The notes beneath the pieces were generated by a model. The model had not been told where the DNA came from and searched no databases. It saw nothing but the letters and a program-made list of their open reading frames with translations. From contig NZ_CP033367.1 in the NCBI RefSeq assembly GCF_013170845.1, positions 2,605,001 through 2,669,000 of the forward strand: a stretch of 64,000 bases of DNA, written 5' to 3'. The stretch's first letter is position 1, and every line of letters begins with the position of its first letter. The translations under genes and the position numbers were made by a program. This document shows, in pieces, positions 27,560 to 36,915 of this stretch. The stretch comes from Mesorhizobium loti R88b (GTDB taxonomy: Bacteria; Pseudomonadota; Alphaproteobacteria; Rhizobiales; Rhizobiaceae).

Positions 27560-28648
27560 TCAATCCGCCGTGGTAAAAGGACGGATGGTCACACCGCGCG
27601 GCACGACGGCAAGCACCTTGAACAGTTCGCCCATCGCTTGGGGGCCGGCGAGGCGCTCGACGGCATCGGCGATCGTGTCGCGGGCCGCCTGGCCGGCATC
27701 GGCGCCAAGCCGGCCGGCGCGCTCGAGAATGCCCATGCCGAGCAGGAAATTACCCTGCGTCGACAGATGGGCGTCGAGGCCCTGCGCGCGCACGATCGCG
27801 GCAAGGGAAGCGAAATCGACATGCGAGGTGAGGTCGGCTTCGCCGGGATTGGCCAGGACATCTTCGTGATTGTGCCGGCGCAAGGCCTGCAGCGTGTCGC
27901 CGACACCCGGTTGCAGATGGCCATAGTCGAGGAATAGCCCGGCGCCGCTGTTTCGGGCTATGCGCTCGGCGATAGCCGCAATCAGCGCGGTGCGGGCGGG
28001 CGCGACCTCGACGATCGCGCCTTGCGGCGCTTCAGCCGCGTCGACAGGCAGCAGCGTCGGGTCGACCGAGCCGGCGCCGGCGAAGAAGCGCAGGGCGTCC
28101 TCGTCGTCCAGCCCGACCATGCGCTCGCGCCAGCCGGCGCCGGCGCGGACGTACTGGCGGATCGGGACTGCGTCGAACAGTTCGTTGCCGACGATCAAGA
28201 GTGGTTGTTGCGGCAAGGTCTCGATGGTCTGGTGCCAGCCAATCGCCAGGGGTGTCGCGCCAAGCGTCTGTTTCTGGATTTCGGTCAGGCGCGGGCTGGT
28301 CTCGATCAGGGCGAAGGTCGCACCATTCGTCAGCGTGGGATCAAGCCGCGACAGGGTGCGCAGCATATCCTTCATCAGCGTGCCGCGGCCGGGGCCGATC
28401 TCGGCGATGGTGACCGGCATCGGCCGGCCGATCGCTGCCCAGGCCTCGTAAAGCCAGACGGCGACGAGTTCGCCAAACATCTGGCTGATCTCCGGCGCGG
28501 TGATGAAGTCGCCGGCAGCGCCGAACGGCTCGCGCGTCGTGTAGTAGCCGTCCGCTGGGTCGAACAGGCAGAGCGCCATGTATTCGTTGACGGGAAGGGG
28601 ACCCAGCGCCTCGATCAGGTCGACGATGCGGGTCTTCAGCCGCGTCAT
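27560..28648 (-). CDS. Class I SAM-dependent methyltransferase, MidA/NDUFAF7 family
   Basis: 362-aa protein. [20 protein letters not shown] followed by [18 protein letters not shown] is diagnostic; the SAM-binding motif is [14 protein letters not shown]. The mitochondrial homologue NDUFAF7 methylates an arginine in a complex I subunit. The bacterial role is probably similar, but I infer that from homology only. Its ATG overlaps the lgt stop (ATGA). Confidence 0.93.
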   Translation of the reverse strand: MTRLKTRIVDLIEALGPLPVNEYMALCLFDPADGYYTTREPFGAAGDFITAPEISQMFGELVAVWLYEAWAAIGRPMPVTIAEIGPGRGTLMKDMLRTLSRLDPTLTNGATFALIETSPRLTEIQKQTLGATPLAIGWHQTIETLPQQPLLIVGNELFDAVPIRQYVRAGAGWRERMVGLDDEDALRFFAGAGSVDPTLLPVDAAEAPQGAIVEVAPARTALIAAIAERIARNSGAGLFLDYGHLQPGVGDTLQALRRHNHEDVLANPGEADLTSHVDFASLAAIVRAQGLDAHLSTQGNFLLGMGILERAGRLGADAGQAARDTIADAVERLAGPQAMGELFKVLAVVPRGVTIRPFTTAD

Positions 28649-29505
28649 GTCGCCTGTGGTTGGGGTTGCGGCACCGGCTTGGCTGTCGCCATCGCCCAGA
28701 TGCCGGCCAGCACCATCGGCGTCGACAGGATCATGCCCATGGTCAGCCAGTTGGTACCGAGGAGGTAGCCGAGCTGCTGGTCGGGTTCGCGGAAGAACTC
28801 GACGAAGATGCGCGACAGGCCGTAGCCGCAGATGAAGGCGCCGCCGACGAAACGCGGCGTCTTCAGCTTGAGGCGCGAATGGGTGAGGATGCGCAGCACG
28901 AGGAACAGCACGATGCCTTCGAGGAACGCTTCGTAGAGCTGGCTGGGATGGCGGGTGAACGGTCCGCCATTGGGGAACTCAATTCCCCAGGGCATATCGG
29001 TCGGCCGGCCCCAGAGTTCGGAATTGATGAAGTTGGCGACCCGCACGAGGCCGAGCCCGACCGGCACCCCGGCGGCCACGACATCGAACAGCGACCAGGT
29101 GCGGATGCCGCGCTTGATGGAAAACAGCGTCATGGCCAGGATGACGCCGAGCAGGCCGCCATGGAACGACATGCCGCCTTGCCAGACGGCGAAGATGTCG
29201 AGCGGGTGGGCGATGTAACGCGCCAGGTCGTAGAACAGGATGTAGCCGGTGCGGCCGCCCAGCACGACGCCGATGGCCGCCCAGACGATGAAATCGTCGA
29301 GGTCCTCAGGCTTCATCGGCAGGATGCCGCCGGGCCATAGTTTCGGATTGGCGGCAAGCCGCTTGGCGTACCACCAGGCAAACAGGATGCCGACGATGTA
29401 GCCGATGCCGTACCAGTGCACCGCCAGCGGCCCTATCTGGATCAGGATCGGGTTGATCTGGGGAAAGGGCAGCGAGGCCAGCGGCAGCAGGAAATATTCG
29501 TTCAA
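28645..29505 (-). CDS. lgt: Prolipoprotein diacylglyceryl transferase
   Basis: 286-aa inner-membrane enzyme with seven predicted helices. It attaches diacylglycerol to the lipobox Cys of prolipoproteins, the first step of lipoprotein maturation. Signature [19 protein letters not shown] and the HGG motif ([12 protein letters not shown]) are present. Normal length. It is coupled to midA by a 4-base overlap. Confidence 0.96.
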   Translation of the reverse strand: MNEYFLLPLASLPFPQINPILIQIGPLAVHWYGIGYIVGILFAWWYAKRLAANPKLWPGGILPMKPEDLDDFIVWAAIGVVLGGRTGYILFYDLARYIAHPLDIFAVWQGGMSFHGGLLGVILAMTLFSIKRGIRTWSLFDVVAAGVPVGLGLVRVANFINSELWGRPTDMPWGIEFPNGGPFTRHPSQLYEAFLEGIVLFLVLRILTHSRLKLKTPRFVGGAFICGYGLSRIFVEFFREPDQQLGYLLGTNWLTMGMILSTPMVLAGIWAMATAKPVPQPQPQAT

Positions 29506-29640
29506 CGGGGAGCTCTCGGTTGCGGTGGCGTTCGGGCGCGGACCATGCGGCAGGGTTTTGGCAGGGTCAAGGCAAGGTGGTGGCCGTCAAGCGTCGCGAC
29601 GGATCACCTTTTGCAAGCCATCGCGCTGTGGGTGGTGAGC

Positions 29641-29874
29641 TTAACCCTTGGCGGTCACCAACTGCCGTAATGCGTCGTTGATCCTGTCCTGCCAGCCGGG
29701 ACCGTCTTCCTGGAAATGATCGAGCACGGCCCGGTCGATCCGGATCGAGACAAGCTCGCGGACATTCGGCGCGGTCGACGGTTCGCGAGCCGGAGCTGCC
29801 GGTTTCTTGACCGGCTTGAAGGCCGCTTCGGCGGCTTCGAATGGGTTTGTCGGTCGGCGCGGAGGCGTTGCCAT
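29641..29874 (-). CDS. BrnA-like antitoxin-type protein without a BrnT partner
   Basis: 77-aa basic protein. The C-terminal half VSIRIDRAVLDHFQEDGPGW, then QDRINDALRQLV, fits the ribbon-helix-helix BrnA/DUF4415 family. The N-terminal part is proline-rich and presumably disordered. ATG 29874 has AAGG upstream; the longer frame to 30027 overlaps the opposite promoter region. No BrnT-like RNase toxin is nearby, so this is a solo antitoxin or a stand-alone regulator. Confidence 0.72.
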   Translation of the reverse strand: MATPPRRPTNPFEAAEAAFKPVKKPAAPAREPSTAPNVRELVSIRIDRAVLDHFQEDGPGWQDRINDALRQLVTAKG

Positions 29875-30095
29875 TGGTTGACCTTGGATTGGAGACGAGC
29901 GGTGCTGGACGCGAGATGCGATGAAACACAATAGGCGATTTGGCGTTCTCAAGTACAGCTTAGGACTGTTTGAGAGCTTCCTATAGGCTTGCCGGTGCCA
30001 TGCGCCATAGCAACGCAGAGGCCGCACCAGCCCTCAACGTTCTTGCATTCGGCGCCCAGCGCCATTACGTGAATTCGAGCAAGCGAGGATTTGCC

Positions 30096-30398
30096 ATGTC
30101 GACCGGACCGAACCGCATTCTCGATGAATTCGCCAAGCTCTTGACCGATGCCGCGGGTGCCGCGCAAGGCGTGCGCCGTGAGGTCGAGACCGCCGTGAAG
30201 GGGCAGGCGGAGCGCATCCTCAATTCGATGGACGTGGTGCAGCGCGAAGAATTCGAGGCCGCGCGTGAGATGGCCGCCAAGGCCCGCGACGAGAACACCA
30301 GGCTTGCCGCCCGCATCGAGGCGCTTGAAGCCAAGCTCGCCGAACTGGCTGGGGATGCCGCACCAGCGGCGGCGGCAAAGCCCCGCGCAAAAAAATAA
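30096..30398 (+). CDS. Ubiquinone-biosynthesis accessory factor, UbiK/BMFP family
   Basis: 100-aa helical protein (DUF526). A short amphipathic N-terminus, RILDEFAKLLTDAAGAAQGV, is followed by the coiled-coil VQREEFEAAREMAAKARDEN and a second helix. The C-terminus is Ala/Lys-rich. UbiK helps aerobic ubiquinone synthesis in Escherichia coli; the alphaproteobacterial role is inferred. ATG 30096 has GCGAGGA seven bases upstream; the frame is open further upstream without support. Confidence 0.82.
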   Translation: MSTGPNRILDEFAKLLTDAAGAAQGVRREVETAVKGQAERILNSMDVVQREEFEAAREMAAKARDENTRLAARIEALEAKLAELAGDAAPAAAAKPRAKK

Positions 30399-30736
30399 TC
30401 GTTAAACTTTTCCACATAGTGCGAGCCTGAAAATCGCTTTGCCGTGAATCGCTTAACGGCATTGCATGAATCTTTGTGACAGCGCCTTTCCACATGCGAA
30501 TGCCGCAGTGCGAAAAATTGGGCTGTTCACGCGACTCCCGATCAATAGACTGAATTTGTTGCATGATTCGGAGCAGGGTCATGCGGCCGGGCGGTGGGGT
30601 CCGGTCTGGGGTCTTTGCGTCGAGAAGTAGTCTTTAGCGCGAAGAAAGTCCTGGCCGTCCGAGTTCTAGATCAGATTGTTCGTCGTGTGTGCCCCGCGGA
30701 GCGTGAGGCGCTCCCCCTGAACACAGGAAGCATTCC
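30399..30736. other. Intergenic region with four GANTC sites
   Basis: 338 bases without a gene. GANTC (CcrM methylation target) occurs at 30446-30450, 30468-30472, 30533-30537 and 30565-30569, with TTAAAC and TTAACG nearby. No hairpin or ORF was recognised. Confidence 0.6.
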
Positions 30737-31237
30737 ATGGAACTTCTCGAACTCGAATACTCCCGCGAAATCCATCCGGTGGATGTTATCGAGCAGGTGG
30801 CCCACAACAATGACTGGTCCTTCGAACGGGCAGGTGACGACGAGATCTCGATCTCGGTTGCCGGCAGCTGGACCGATTATCACGTCTCCTTCTCCTGGAT
30901 GGAGGATTTCGAGGCGCTGCACCTCGCCTGCGCCTTCGACATCAAGGTGCCGGAGACCCGCGCGCTGGAAGTGATGCGGCTGTTGTCGCTGATCAACGAA
31001 CAGATGCTGTTTGGGCATTTCGACCTCTGGGAGCAGGAAGGCGCGATCATGTTCCGCCAGTCGCTGCTGCTCGCCGGCGGGGTCGAACCGTCGAGCCAGC
31101 AGGTCGAGGTGCTGTTGTCCTCGGCGCTGGAAGCCTGCGAATGCTATTTCCAGGCGTTCCAGTTCGTCGTCTGGTCGGGAACCTCGGCCAAGGACGCATT
31201 GGCCGGCGTGCTGTTCGAGACATACGGCAACGCCTGA
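30737..31237 (+). CDS. YbjN-domain protein
   Basis: 166-aa protein of the YbjN/type III chaperone-like fold. It is recognisable by FSWMEDFEALHLACAFDIKV, RLLSLINEQMLFGHFDLWEQ and a C-terminal helix ending LFETYGNA. ATG 30737 follows ACAGGA. In alphaproteobacteria it is a highly conserved cytoplasmic protein of unknown exact role. A GANTC-rich upstream region suggests possible cell-cycle control. Confidence 0.9.
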   Translation: MELLELEYSREIHPVDVIEQVAHNNDWSFERAGDDEISISVAGSWTDYHVSFSWMEDFEALHLACAFDIKVPETRALEVMRLLSLINEQMLFGHFDLWEQEGAIMFRQSLLLAGGVEPSSQQVEVLLSSALEACECYFQAFQFVVWSGTSAKDALAGVLFETYGNA

Positions 31238-31254
31238 GCCACGGCGGTAAGGCA

Positions 31255-31614
31255 ATGAGTACAAGCAGCGAGCGCAAGCCCGAGATCAGTTTTGCCGATT
31301 TCGATCGTGTCGACATCCGCGCCGGCACGATCGTCGAGGCCGAACCGTTTCCGGAAGCGCGCAAGCCCGCCTTCAAGCTGAAGATCGATTTCGGGCCCGA
31401 CATCGGGGTGAAGAAGTCCTCGGCGCAGATCACCAAATACTATACGCCGCAGACGCTGGTCGGCCGTCAGGTGTTCGCGGTGGTGAATTTCCCGCCGCGC
31501 CAGATCGGCCCGTTCATGTCGGAAGTGCTGACGCTCGGCTTTCCCGACGAGGAGGGCGCGGTGGTGCTTGGCGCGATAGAGCGCAAGGTGCCGGATGGCG
31601 GCAGGTTGTTCTAG
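31255..31614 (+). CDS. csaA: CsaA-type tRNA-binding (OB-fold) protein
   Basis: 119-aa protein with only the EMAP II/Trbp OB domain. Recognisable segments are FDRVDIRAGTIVEAEPFPEA, YTPQTLVGRQVFAVVNFPPR and LGFPDEEGAVVL. CsaA is described as a protein-export chaperone in Bacillus, and others of this family bind tRNA. ATG 31255 lies 17 bases after ybjN; the two are probably co-transcribed. It overlaps the convergent glycosyltransferase by four bases. Confidence 0.88.
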   Translation: MSTSSERKPEISFADFDRVDIRAGTIVEAEPFPEARKPAFKLKIDFGPDIGVKKSSAQITKYYTPQTLVGRQVFAVVNFPPRQIGPFMSEVLTLGFPDEEGAVVLGAIERKVPDGGRLF

Positions 31615-32633
31615 GCCGCCAGCTTCCGCGTCCTGCCGAGCGCTTCCTCGACACAGTCGAGAAACATCTCCGCACAGGCTTTCCAGCTGTAGCGCATGGC
31701 GCGTTCGCGCGCCTCGGTGCGGTCGACCTTGAGGGCGGCAAGCGAGGCCTCGCGGAGATCGGTCGAGACCGCGCCGCCAATGCCGTCGCCGACAATGTCG
31801 ATCGGCCCGGTCACCGGATAGGCGGCAACCGGCGTGCCGCTGGCCAGCGCCTCGATGATGACGTTGCCGAACGTGTCGGTGCGGCTGGGGAAGACGAAGA
31901 CATCGGCCGAGGCATAGATTTCGGCCAGTTCGTCATTGGGGCGGTGGCCGAGGAAATGCGCCTGGGGGTAGCGCGCCTTGAGCTTGGCGAGTTCCGGGCC
32001 CTCGCCGACGATCACCTTGCTGCCGGGCAGGTCGAGGTCGAGGAAGGCGGAGAGGTTCTTTTCGATGGCGACGCGGCCGACGCAGAGGAAGACCGGGCCG
32101 GGGAAGCCGAGGTCCTTGCGCTTGTCGGGACGGAAATGCTCGGTGTCGACACCACGCGTCCATGGCCGCAGCTTGTTGAAGCCGCGTGCTGAAAGATCAT
32201 CGGCGAGCGACTGGGTGGCGACCAGCGTGCCCTGGCCGGAATTGTGGAAATCGCGCAGCCAGCGATAGGCCCAGCTCTCCGGCACCGGCAGACGGGCGCT
32301 CAGATATTCGGGAAAGCGCGTGTGATAGCTGGTGGTGAACGGCCGGCCGGCATTGCGGCAATAGCGCCGCGCCATGATGCCAAGCGGCCCCTCGGTGACG
32401 ATGTGGATGTGGTCGGCCTTGTAGGCATCGATCAGACGCGCGACATGGCCGGGCGTGGTCAGCGCCAGCCTGATGTCGGGGTAGGTCGGCAAGGGCAGTG
32501 TGCGAAAGATGTTCGGCGTCAGGAAATCCACCGCGACGTCGAAGGACTTCAACGTTTCGGTGAGCCGCTCCAGCGTGTGGACGACGCCATTGACTTGCGG
32601 GCGCCAGGCGTCGGTGACCATCACTATGCGCAT
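31611..32633 (-). CDS. Glycosyltransferase family 4 protein
   Basis: 340-aa GT-B-fold enzyme. The acceptor domain starts MRIVMVTDAWRPQVNGVVHT; the donor domain contains CVGRVAIEKNLSAFLDLDLP, and the E-x7-E region ADVFVFPSRTDTFGNVIIEA. Members resemble the mannosyltransferase/digalactosyldiacylglycerol synthases (MgtA-like). Membrane-lipid or glycan modification is likely, but the acceptor is not evident. Confidence 0.88.
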   Translation of the reverse strand: MRIVMVTDAWRPQVNGVVHTLERLTETLKSFDVAVDFLTPNIFRTLPLPTYPDIRLALTTPGHVARLIDAYKADHIHIVTEGPLGIMARRYCRNAGRPFTTSYHTRFPEYLSARLPVPESWAYRWLRDFHNSGQGTLVATQSLADDLSARGFNKLRPWTRGVDTEHFRPDKRKDLGFPGPVFLCVGRVAIEKNLSAFLDLDLPGSKVIVGEGPELAKLKARYPQAHFLGHRPNDELAEIYASADVFVFPSRTDTFGNVIIEALASGTPVAAYPVTGPIDIVGDGIGGAVSTDLREASLAALKVDRTEARERAMRYSWKACAEMFLDCVEEALGRTRKLAA

Positions 32634-32840
32634 GGCGGCCCTTTGCTGGAAAGGTCGACGGTTGCCTTGAAACGATGCCGGAACGGCGACCAGCCTGCTG
32701 CCCTCGCTTCGCTCCAGCGCACCCGGGTGGGAACGGGGTCGAAGTGAGGCGGCAAGGACGAATCAAGTGTGGTGGCGCGCTTCATGCGCGCTCTTGACCA
32801 TGGTTTCATGACGGGCGGATGAAGCCCGTCTTTCTGCAGA

Positions 32841-34256
32841 TTATGCCGGAACCTTGATGACGGCGCGCAGGCCGCCGAGCGGGCTGTCGTCGAGGCTGAT
32901 GTCGCCGCCATGGCTGCGGGCGATGTCGCGGGCAATCGACAGGCCGAGGCCGGTGCCGCTGGCGTCGAGGTTGCGGGCCTCGTCGAGCCGCACGAAGGGT
33001 TTGAACACGTCCTCGCGCCTGTCGAGCGGAATGCCTGGACCATCGTCATCGACGGTGACCACGAGCGAGCCACGGCCGTGATTGGCGCTGACCTCCACCG
33101 TCTTGGCATAACGGAAGGCGTTGCCGATGACGTTGGACAACAGCCGGGCGAACGCGACCGGCCTGACATGCACGGTCGGATCGCCGGAAAGCGTCGTCGA
33201 CAGCTTGCATTTGCGCAAGGCGGCTTCCTCGCCGAGCTTCTGGAAATAGGCTTCGAGATCGAAACGCCCCGGGTCCTCAGAGGCTTCGCCGCGGGCAAAG
33301 GCAAGATAGCCTTCCAGCATCGACTGCATGTCATCGATGTCCTGGTTGAGTGCGGCCTTGGTCTCGGTCTTGCCGCCGGCCAGCGCCAGCTGCAACTTGA
33401 AACGGGTGAGGATGGTTCTCAGGTCATGGCTGACGCCGGTCAGCATGGCGGTGCGCTGGTCGATCTGGCGTTCGATACGCTCGCGCATCTGGATGAAGGC
33501 AAAGCCGGCGCGGCGCACCTCTTCGGCGCCGCGCGGGCGAAAATCGCGCGGCATCGGCCGACCCTTGCCGAAGCTTTCGGCAGCCTCCGCAAGTGTGAGG
33601 ATCGGCCGGATCTGATTGCGCAGGAAGGGGATCGCGATCATCAACAGCACCAGCGATGTGCCGACCATCCAGATCAGGAAGATGTGGGTGTTGGAGGCAT
33701 AGGCCTGGCTGCGACGCACGAAGACGCGCAGCACCTTGTTCTCGAGCTGGACGCGCACTTCGACGATGTTGGAATTGCCGACCGTGTCGATCCAGAATGG
33801 GCGGTTGATCTGGCGGGTGATTTCGGCCGAGAGAACATCATCGAGAATCGAGAAGAACGGTTTCGGACCGGGCGGCGGCAAAGGATCGGGCGGCAGCAGA
33901 TCGACCTTCAGTTGCATACGGTCCTGCGCGATGCGGATGATGTTGGCGTAATCGGCGTCGTGCGGGTAGGTCTCGATCAGGTCGATGATGGCGGCGATGT
34001 CGCGCACGGTGGCCTGCGACAGGCGCTGCGTCACCGTTGCCCAATGGCGCTCCATGAAGACGAAGGCGACGACCGATTGCAGCAGGATCATCGGCGCGAT
34101 GACGATGATCAGCGAGCGCGCATAGAGGCGCTTGGGCATGTAGAGCGAGACGAGGCGCCAGAACCGGTTCCAGATACGCGGCACCGCCTTGAGCGTTCGC
34201 GTGGCGCGTGCACTCAAGCCGTCAGGTCCCGGCCCTTCCAGTTCCGTCGTCGCCAT
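32841..34256 (-). CDS. Sensor histidine kinase, EnvZ-like
   Basis: 471-aa membrane kinase. Order: N-terminal helix (IIVIAPMILLQSVVAFVFME, about residues 50-69), periplasmic sensor to about 190, second helix (HIFLIWMVGTSLVLLMIAIP), HAMP, HisKA with the phospho-acceptor His277 in GVSHDLRT, and HATPase with FARLLSNVIGNAFRYA and GTGLGLSIA. It follows its response regulator after a palindromic repeat. Partner of the PetR-like regulator. Confidence 0.92.
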   Translation of the reverse strand: MATTELEGPGPDGLSARATRTLKAVPRIWNRFWRLVSLYMPKRLYARSLIIVIAPMILLQSVVAFVFMERHWATVTQRLSQATVRDIAAIIDLIETYPHDADYANIIRIAQDRMQLKVDLLPPDPLPPPGPKPFFSILDDVLSAEITRQINRPFWIDTVGNSNIVEVRVQLENKVLRVFVRRSQAYASNTHIFLIWMVGTSLVLLMIAIPFLRNQIRPILTLAEAAESFGKGRPMPRDFRPRGAEEVRRAGFAFIQMRERIERQIDQRTAMLTGVSHDLRTILTRFKLQLALAGGKTETKAALNQDIDDMQSMLEGYLAFARGEASEDPGRFDLEAYFQKLGEEAALRKCKLSTTLSGDPTVHVRPVAFARLLSNVIGNAFRYAKTVEVSANHGRGSLVVTVDDDGPGIPLDRREDVFKPFVRLDEARNLDASGTGLGLSIARDIARSHGGDISLDDSPLGGLRAVIKVPA

Positions 34257-34288
34257 TGGCTCTTTTCATTTCGTCGGCGGCATCAGAT

Positions 34289-34361
34289 GGAGCATGATCT
34301 CTGGACAAACGAAAGCCGTTTGTCCGCGAAAACCGGTTCCCACTTTTCGGGATCATGCTCC
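34289..34361. repeat. Palindromic repeat between response regulator and kinase genes
   Basis: Perfect 11-bp terminal arms (GGAGCATGATC and GATCATGCTCC), an inner ACAAACG/CGTTTGT stem, and the typical GCGAAAACCGGTTCC core. This is a widespread rhizobial element. It is transcribed if the two flanking genes are an operon, and would form a stable RNA hairpin between them. Confidence 0.85.
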
Positions 34362-34379
34362 AGTGCCGCGTCCGATACT

Positions 34380-35096
34380 CTATTCCACACTGAGCCGATA
34401 CCCAATACCGCGCACGGTCTGCAACCAGACCGGATTGGACGGATCGCGCTCGATCTTGCGGCGCAGACGGTTGATCTGGACGTCGATGGTACGCTCGCCG
34501 ACCTCCGAATCGTCACCGACCAGTTCGTGGCGCGGGATGGTCTCGCCGGCGCGCGCGGCGAAGATCGCCAGGATCTCCTGCTCGCGGTCGGTCAGCTTCA
34601 GCGCCTCGCCGCCACGCTTCAATTCGCGCCTGGCGATCTGGAAGGTGTAGGGGCCGAAGACCAGTTGCTCGACCTTGGGCGTCGTCGCCGGGCCGCCACG
34701 GCGCAGGATGTTGTTGATGCGCAGGATCAGCTCGCGCGGATCGAAGGGTTTTGGCAAATAGTCGTCGGCACCGGCCTCCAGCCCTGAGATGCGGCTGTCG
34801 GTTTCCGACAGCGCCGTCAGCATAAGGATCGGCACATTCTTTTCGGCCCGCAGCGACTTGGTGAGGTCGACGCCGGTCTCGCCCGGCATCATGACGTCGA
34901 GCACGAGCAGGTCGAAATCGAGGCCGGCCAGCTTGCGCCTGGCTTCGCCGGCATTGCCGGCGACAGTGACGCGAAAGCCGTTTTCGGTCAGATACTGCTT
35001 GAGAAGATTGCGGATGCGGGTGTCGTCGTCGACCACGAGCAGATGCGGCGCGTCGTCATCTGGTGCGGCCTGTTCGACCCTCTCAGTGCTCTCCAT
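34380..35096 (-). CDS. petR: OmpR-family response regulator, PetR-like
   Basis: 238-aa two-domain regulator. The receiver holds the acidic pocket DDD (23-25) and phospho-acceptor Asp67 (LLVLDVMMPGE); KPFDPRELILRINNILRR closes it. A winged-helix output domain ends TVRGIGYRLSVE. ATG 35096 lies inside the end of the upstream MarR gene (14-base overlap), so translation is coupled. The layout MarR-regulator plus OmpR-regulator matches the PetP-PetR pair of Rhodobacter capsulatus; the symbol is by analogy. Confidence 0.86.
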   Translation of the reverse strand: MESTERVEQAAPDDDAPHLLVVDDDTRIRNLLKQYLTENGFRVTVAGNAGEARRKLAGLDFDLLVLDVMMPGETGVDLTKSLRAEKNVPILMLTALSETDSRISGLEAGADDYLPKPFDPRELILRINNILRRGGPATTPKVEQLVFGPYTFQIARRELKRGGEALKLTDREQEILAIFAARAGETIPRHELVGDDSEVGERTIDVQINRLRRKIERDPSNPVWLQTVRGIGYRLSVE

Positions 35097-35619
35097 GGCT
35101 TTTCCCTGACATCTTTGCGGACCCAACGTCGATCTGAGCTCTCAGTTCCGGATTGACCATCGCTTCGAGGAAGCGTTCCACCAAGGTCCGTTCGGCGGCG
35201 CCGGAATCTTCCAATGCAGCACGGATGCGGCGCGACTGTGGCCGCGCCAGGGCCAGGGCCAGCGCACGGCCCTTGGCCGTCGGATAGAGTTCGCGCTGGC
35301 GGCGATCGCGCGGACCTTGCAATTGCACGACATGGTCGGTGTCGATCAGCTGCTTGAGCACGCGCGCCAGGCTCTGCTTGGTGATCTTCAGCACATCGAG
35401 CAGTTCGGCGACCGTCAGGCCCGGCCTGCGGTTGACGAAATGCAGCACCCGGTGATGGGCACGGCCGAAGCCGTAGTCGGCCAGGATCTGGTCGGGATCG
35501 GAGGTGAAGTCACGATAGGCGAAGAAGAACAGTTCGATGATGGCGAAGTCGATGCCGTCCTCGACTGACATCGCGGTCCTGATCGGTTTTCCGGCAGCTG
35601 GGCTTCGATCCGTCATCAT
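35083..35619 (-). CDS. petP: MarR-family regulator, PetP-like
   Basis: 178-aa winged-helix protein. FAIIELFFFAYRDFTSDPDQ, then ILADYGFGRAHHRVLHFVNR is the dimer/DNA-binding start; LDVLKITKQSLARVLKQLI is the recognition helix and RDRRQRELYPTAKG the wing. The start is ATG 35619 (or 35616) after GGAGAA. It is the first gene of MarR, response regulator, kinase. The long frame to 35841 crosses the divergent promoter. Confidence 0.85.
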   Translation of the reverse strand: MMTDRSPAAGKPIRTAMSVEDGIDFAIIELFFFAYRDFTSDPDQILADYGFGRAHHRVLHFVNRRPGLTVAELLDVLKITKQSLARVLKQLIDTDHVVQLQGPRDRRQRELYPTAKGRALALALARPQSRRIRAALEDSGAAERTLVERFLEAMVNPELRAQIDVGSAKMSGKSHGEH

Positions 35620-35876
35620 TTCTCCATGGGAACGGGAGATTATGTCAGTACTATTGACGTAATTTCCCTGCAATGGTAATTTTTGACAAGCTTTTGGGCG
35701 GATTGCGAACGAAAAGGCAAGGCAGGCCGGTTTTTCCGGAACTTCCTGAGTTTGCCAGAGCGCGATTATCCGCCTACGCTTCGAGACACCGGCCGGCGTC
35801 TCAAATTGCATGGCGCGGCCAAAAAGAACACGCAACGACACTGAGCTATGCGGGCCGAGGTCCGCGGGAGGTTACC

Positions 35877-36770
35877 ATGGCATCCGTTCCCTTCGATCAA
35901 CTGGACGGCTTCATCTGGATGAATGGCGAGTTCATTCCGTGGGGCGACGCCAAGATCCATGTGCTGACGCACGGTCTGCATTATGCAAGCGCGGTCTTCG
36001 AGGGCGAGCGCGCCTATGGCGGCGAGATCTTCAAGCTCAACGAGCACACCGAGCGCCTGCATGAGTCGGCGCGCCTGCTCGGCTTCAAGATCCCCTATTC
36101 GGTCGCCGAGCTTAACGACGCCTCGACCACGCTTTTGAAGAAGCAGGGTTTCCAGGACGCCTATGTCAGACCGATCGCCTGGCGCGGCAGCGAGCAGATG
36201 GGCGTTTCGGCGCAGAACAACCGCATCAATGTCGCTATCGCGATCTGGCAGTGGCCGAGCTATTTCGACCCGGCGCAGAAGCTGAAGGGCATCCGCCTCG
36301 ACATGGCCGAATGGCGCCGGCCCGACCCGCGCACGGCCCCCTCGAAGTCGAAGGCCGCCGGCCTCTACATGATCTGCACCATGTCCAAGCACGCGGCCGA
36401 AGCCAAGGGCTATGCCGACGCCATGATGCTCGACTGGCGCGGGCAAGTTGCGGAAGCAACGGGCGCCAACATCTTCTTCGTCAAGGATGGCAAGATCCAC
36501 ACGCCGAAACCCGACTGCTTCCTCGACGGCATCACCCGCCGCACGGTCATTGGGCTGGCCAGGGATCGCGGCCTGGAAGTCATCGAACGCGCCATCATGC
36601 CGGAAGAACTTGAGGGCTTCGAGCAATGCTTCCTGACTGGGACGGCGGCGGAAGTAACGCCGGTGTCGGAGATCGGCCCTTACCGATTCGAGGTCGGCGA
36701 GATCGCCAAGAACCTTATGAATGACTATTCTGCCGCGGTTCAGCCGAAGCACGCAATCGCCGCAGAATAA
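35877..36770 (+). CDS. ilvE: Branched-chain amino acid aminotransferase
   Basis: 297-aa fold-type IV PLP enzyme that transaminates leucine, isoleucine and valine with 2-oxoglutarate. FIWMNGEFIPWGDAKIHVLT, FEGERAYGGEIFKLNEHTER, the PLP-contact region SKSKAAGLYMICTMSKHAAE and EATGANIFFVKDG are all present. ATG 35877 has GGGAGGT seven bases upstream. Divergent from the PetP-like gene; ends with a terminator. Confidence 0.94.
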   Translation: MASVPFDQLDGFIWMNGEFIPWGDAKIHVLTHGLHYASAVFEGERAYGGEIFKLNEHTERLHESARLLGFKIPYSVAELNDASTTLLKKQGFQDAYVRPIAWRGSEQMGVSAQNNRINVAIAIWQWPSYFDPAQKLKGIRLDMAEWRRPDPRTAPSKSKAAGLYMICTMSKHAAEAKGYADAMMLDWRGQVAEATGANIFFVKDGKIHTPKPDCFLDGITRRTVIGLARDRGLEVIERAIMPEELEGFEQCFLTGTAAEVTPVSEIGPYRFEVGEIAKNLMNDYSAAVQPKHAIAAE

Positions 36771-36796
36771 CGATAGTCACAGCTTTTCGTGCAAGC

Positions 36797-36825
36797 AGGG
36801 GCGGTTTTCGAACCGCCCCTTTTAT
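36797..36825 (+). terminator. Terminator after ilvE
   Basis: 10-bp arms AGGGGCGGTT and AACCGCCCCT, loop TTCG, followed by TTTTA. Confidence 0.92.
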
Positions 36826-36915
36826 TTCAGCGTTTCTGCATTTGACTTTCATCCAATTCGGCGTCTCATGATGGTGTCGGCCCGGGAGGCTGGCAGCTAT
36901 GGAGGGACTCATCAT

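Noticed and set aside
32910..34787. 625-codon plus-strand frame over the kinase and response regulator
   Set aside because: Composition is shadow-like and both real genes show full domain motifs on the minus strand.
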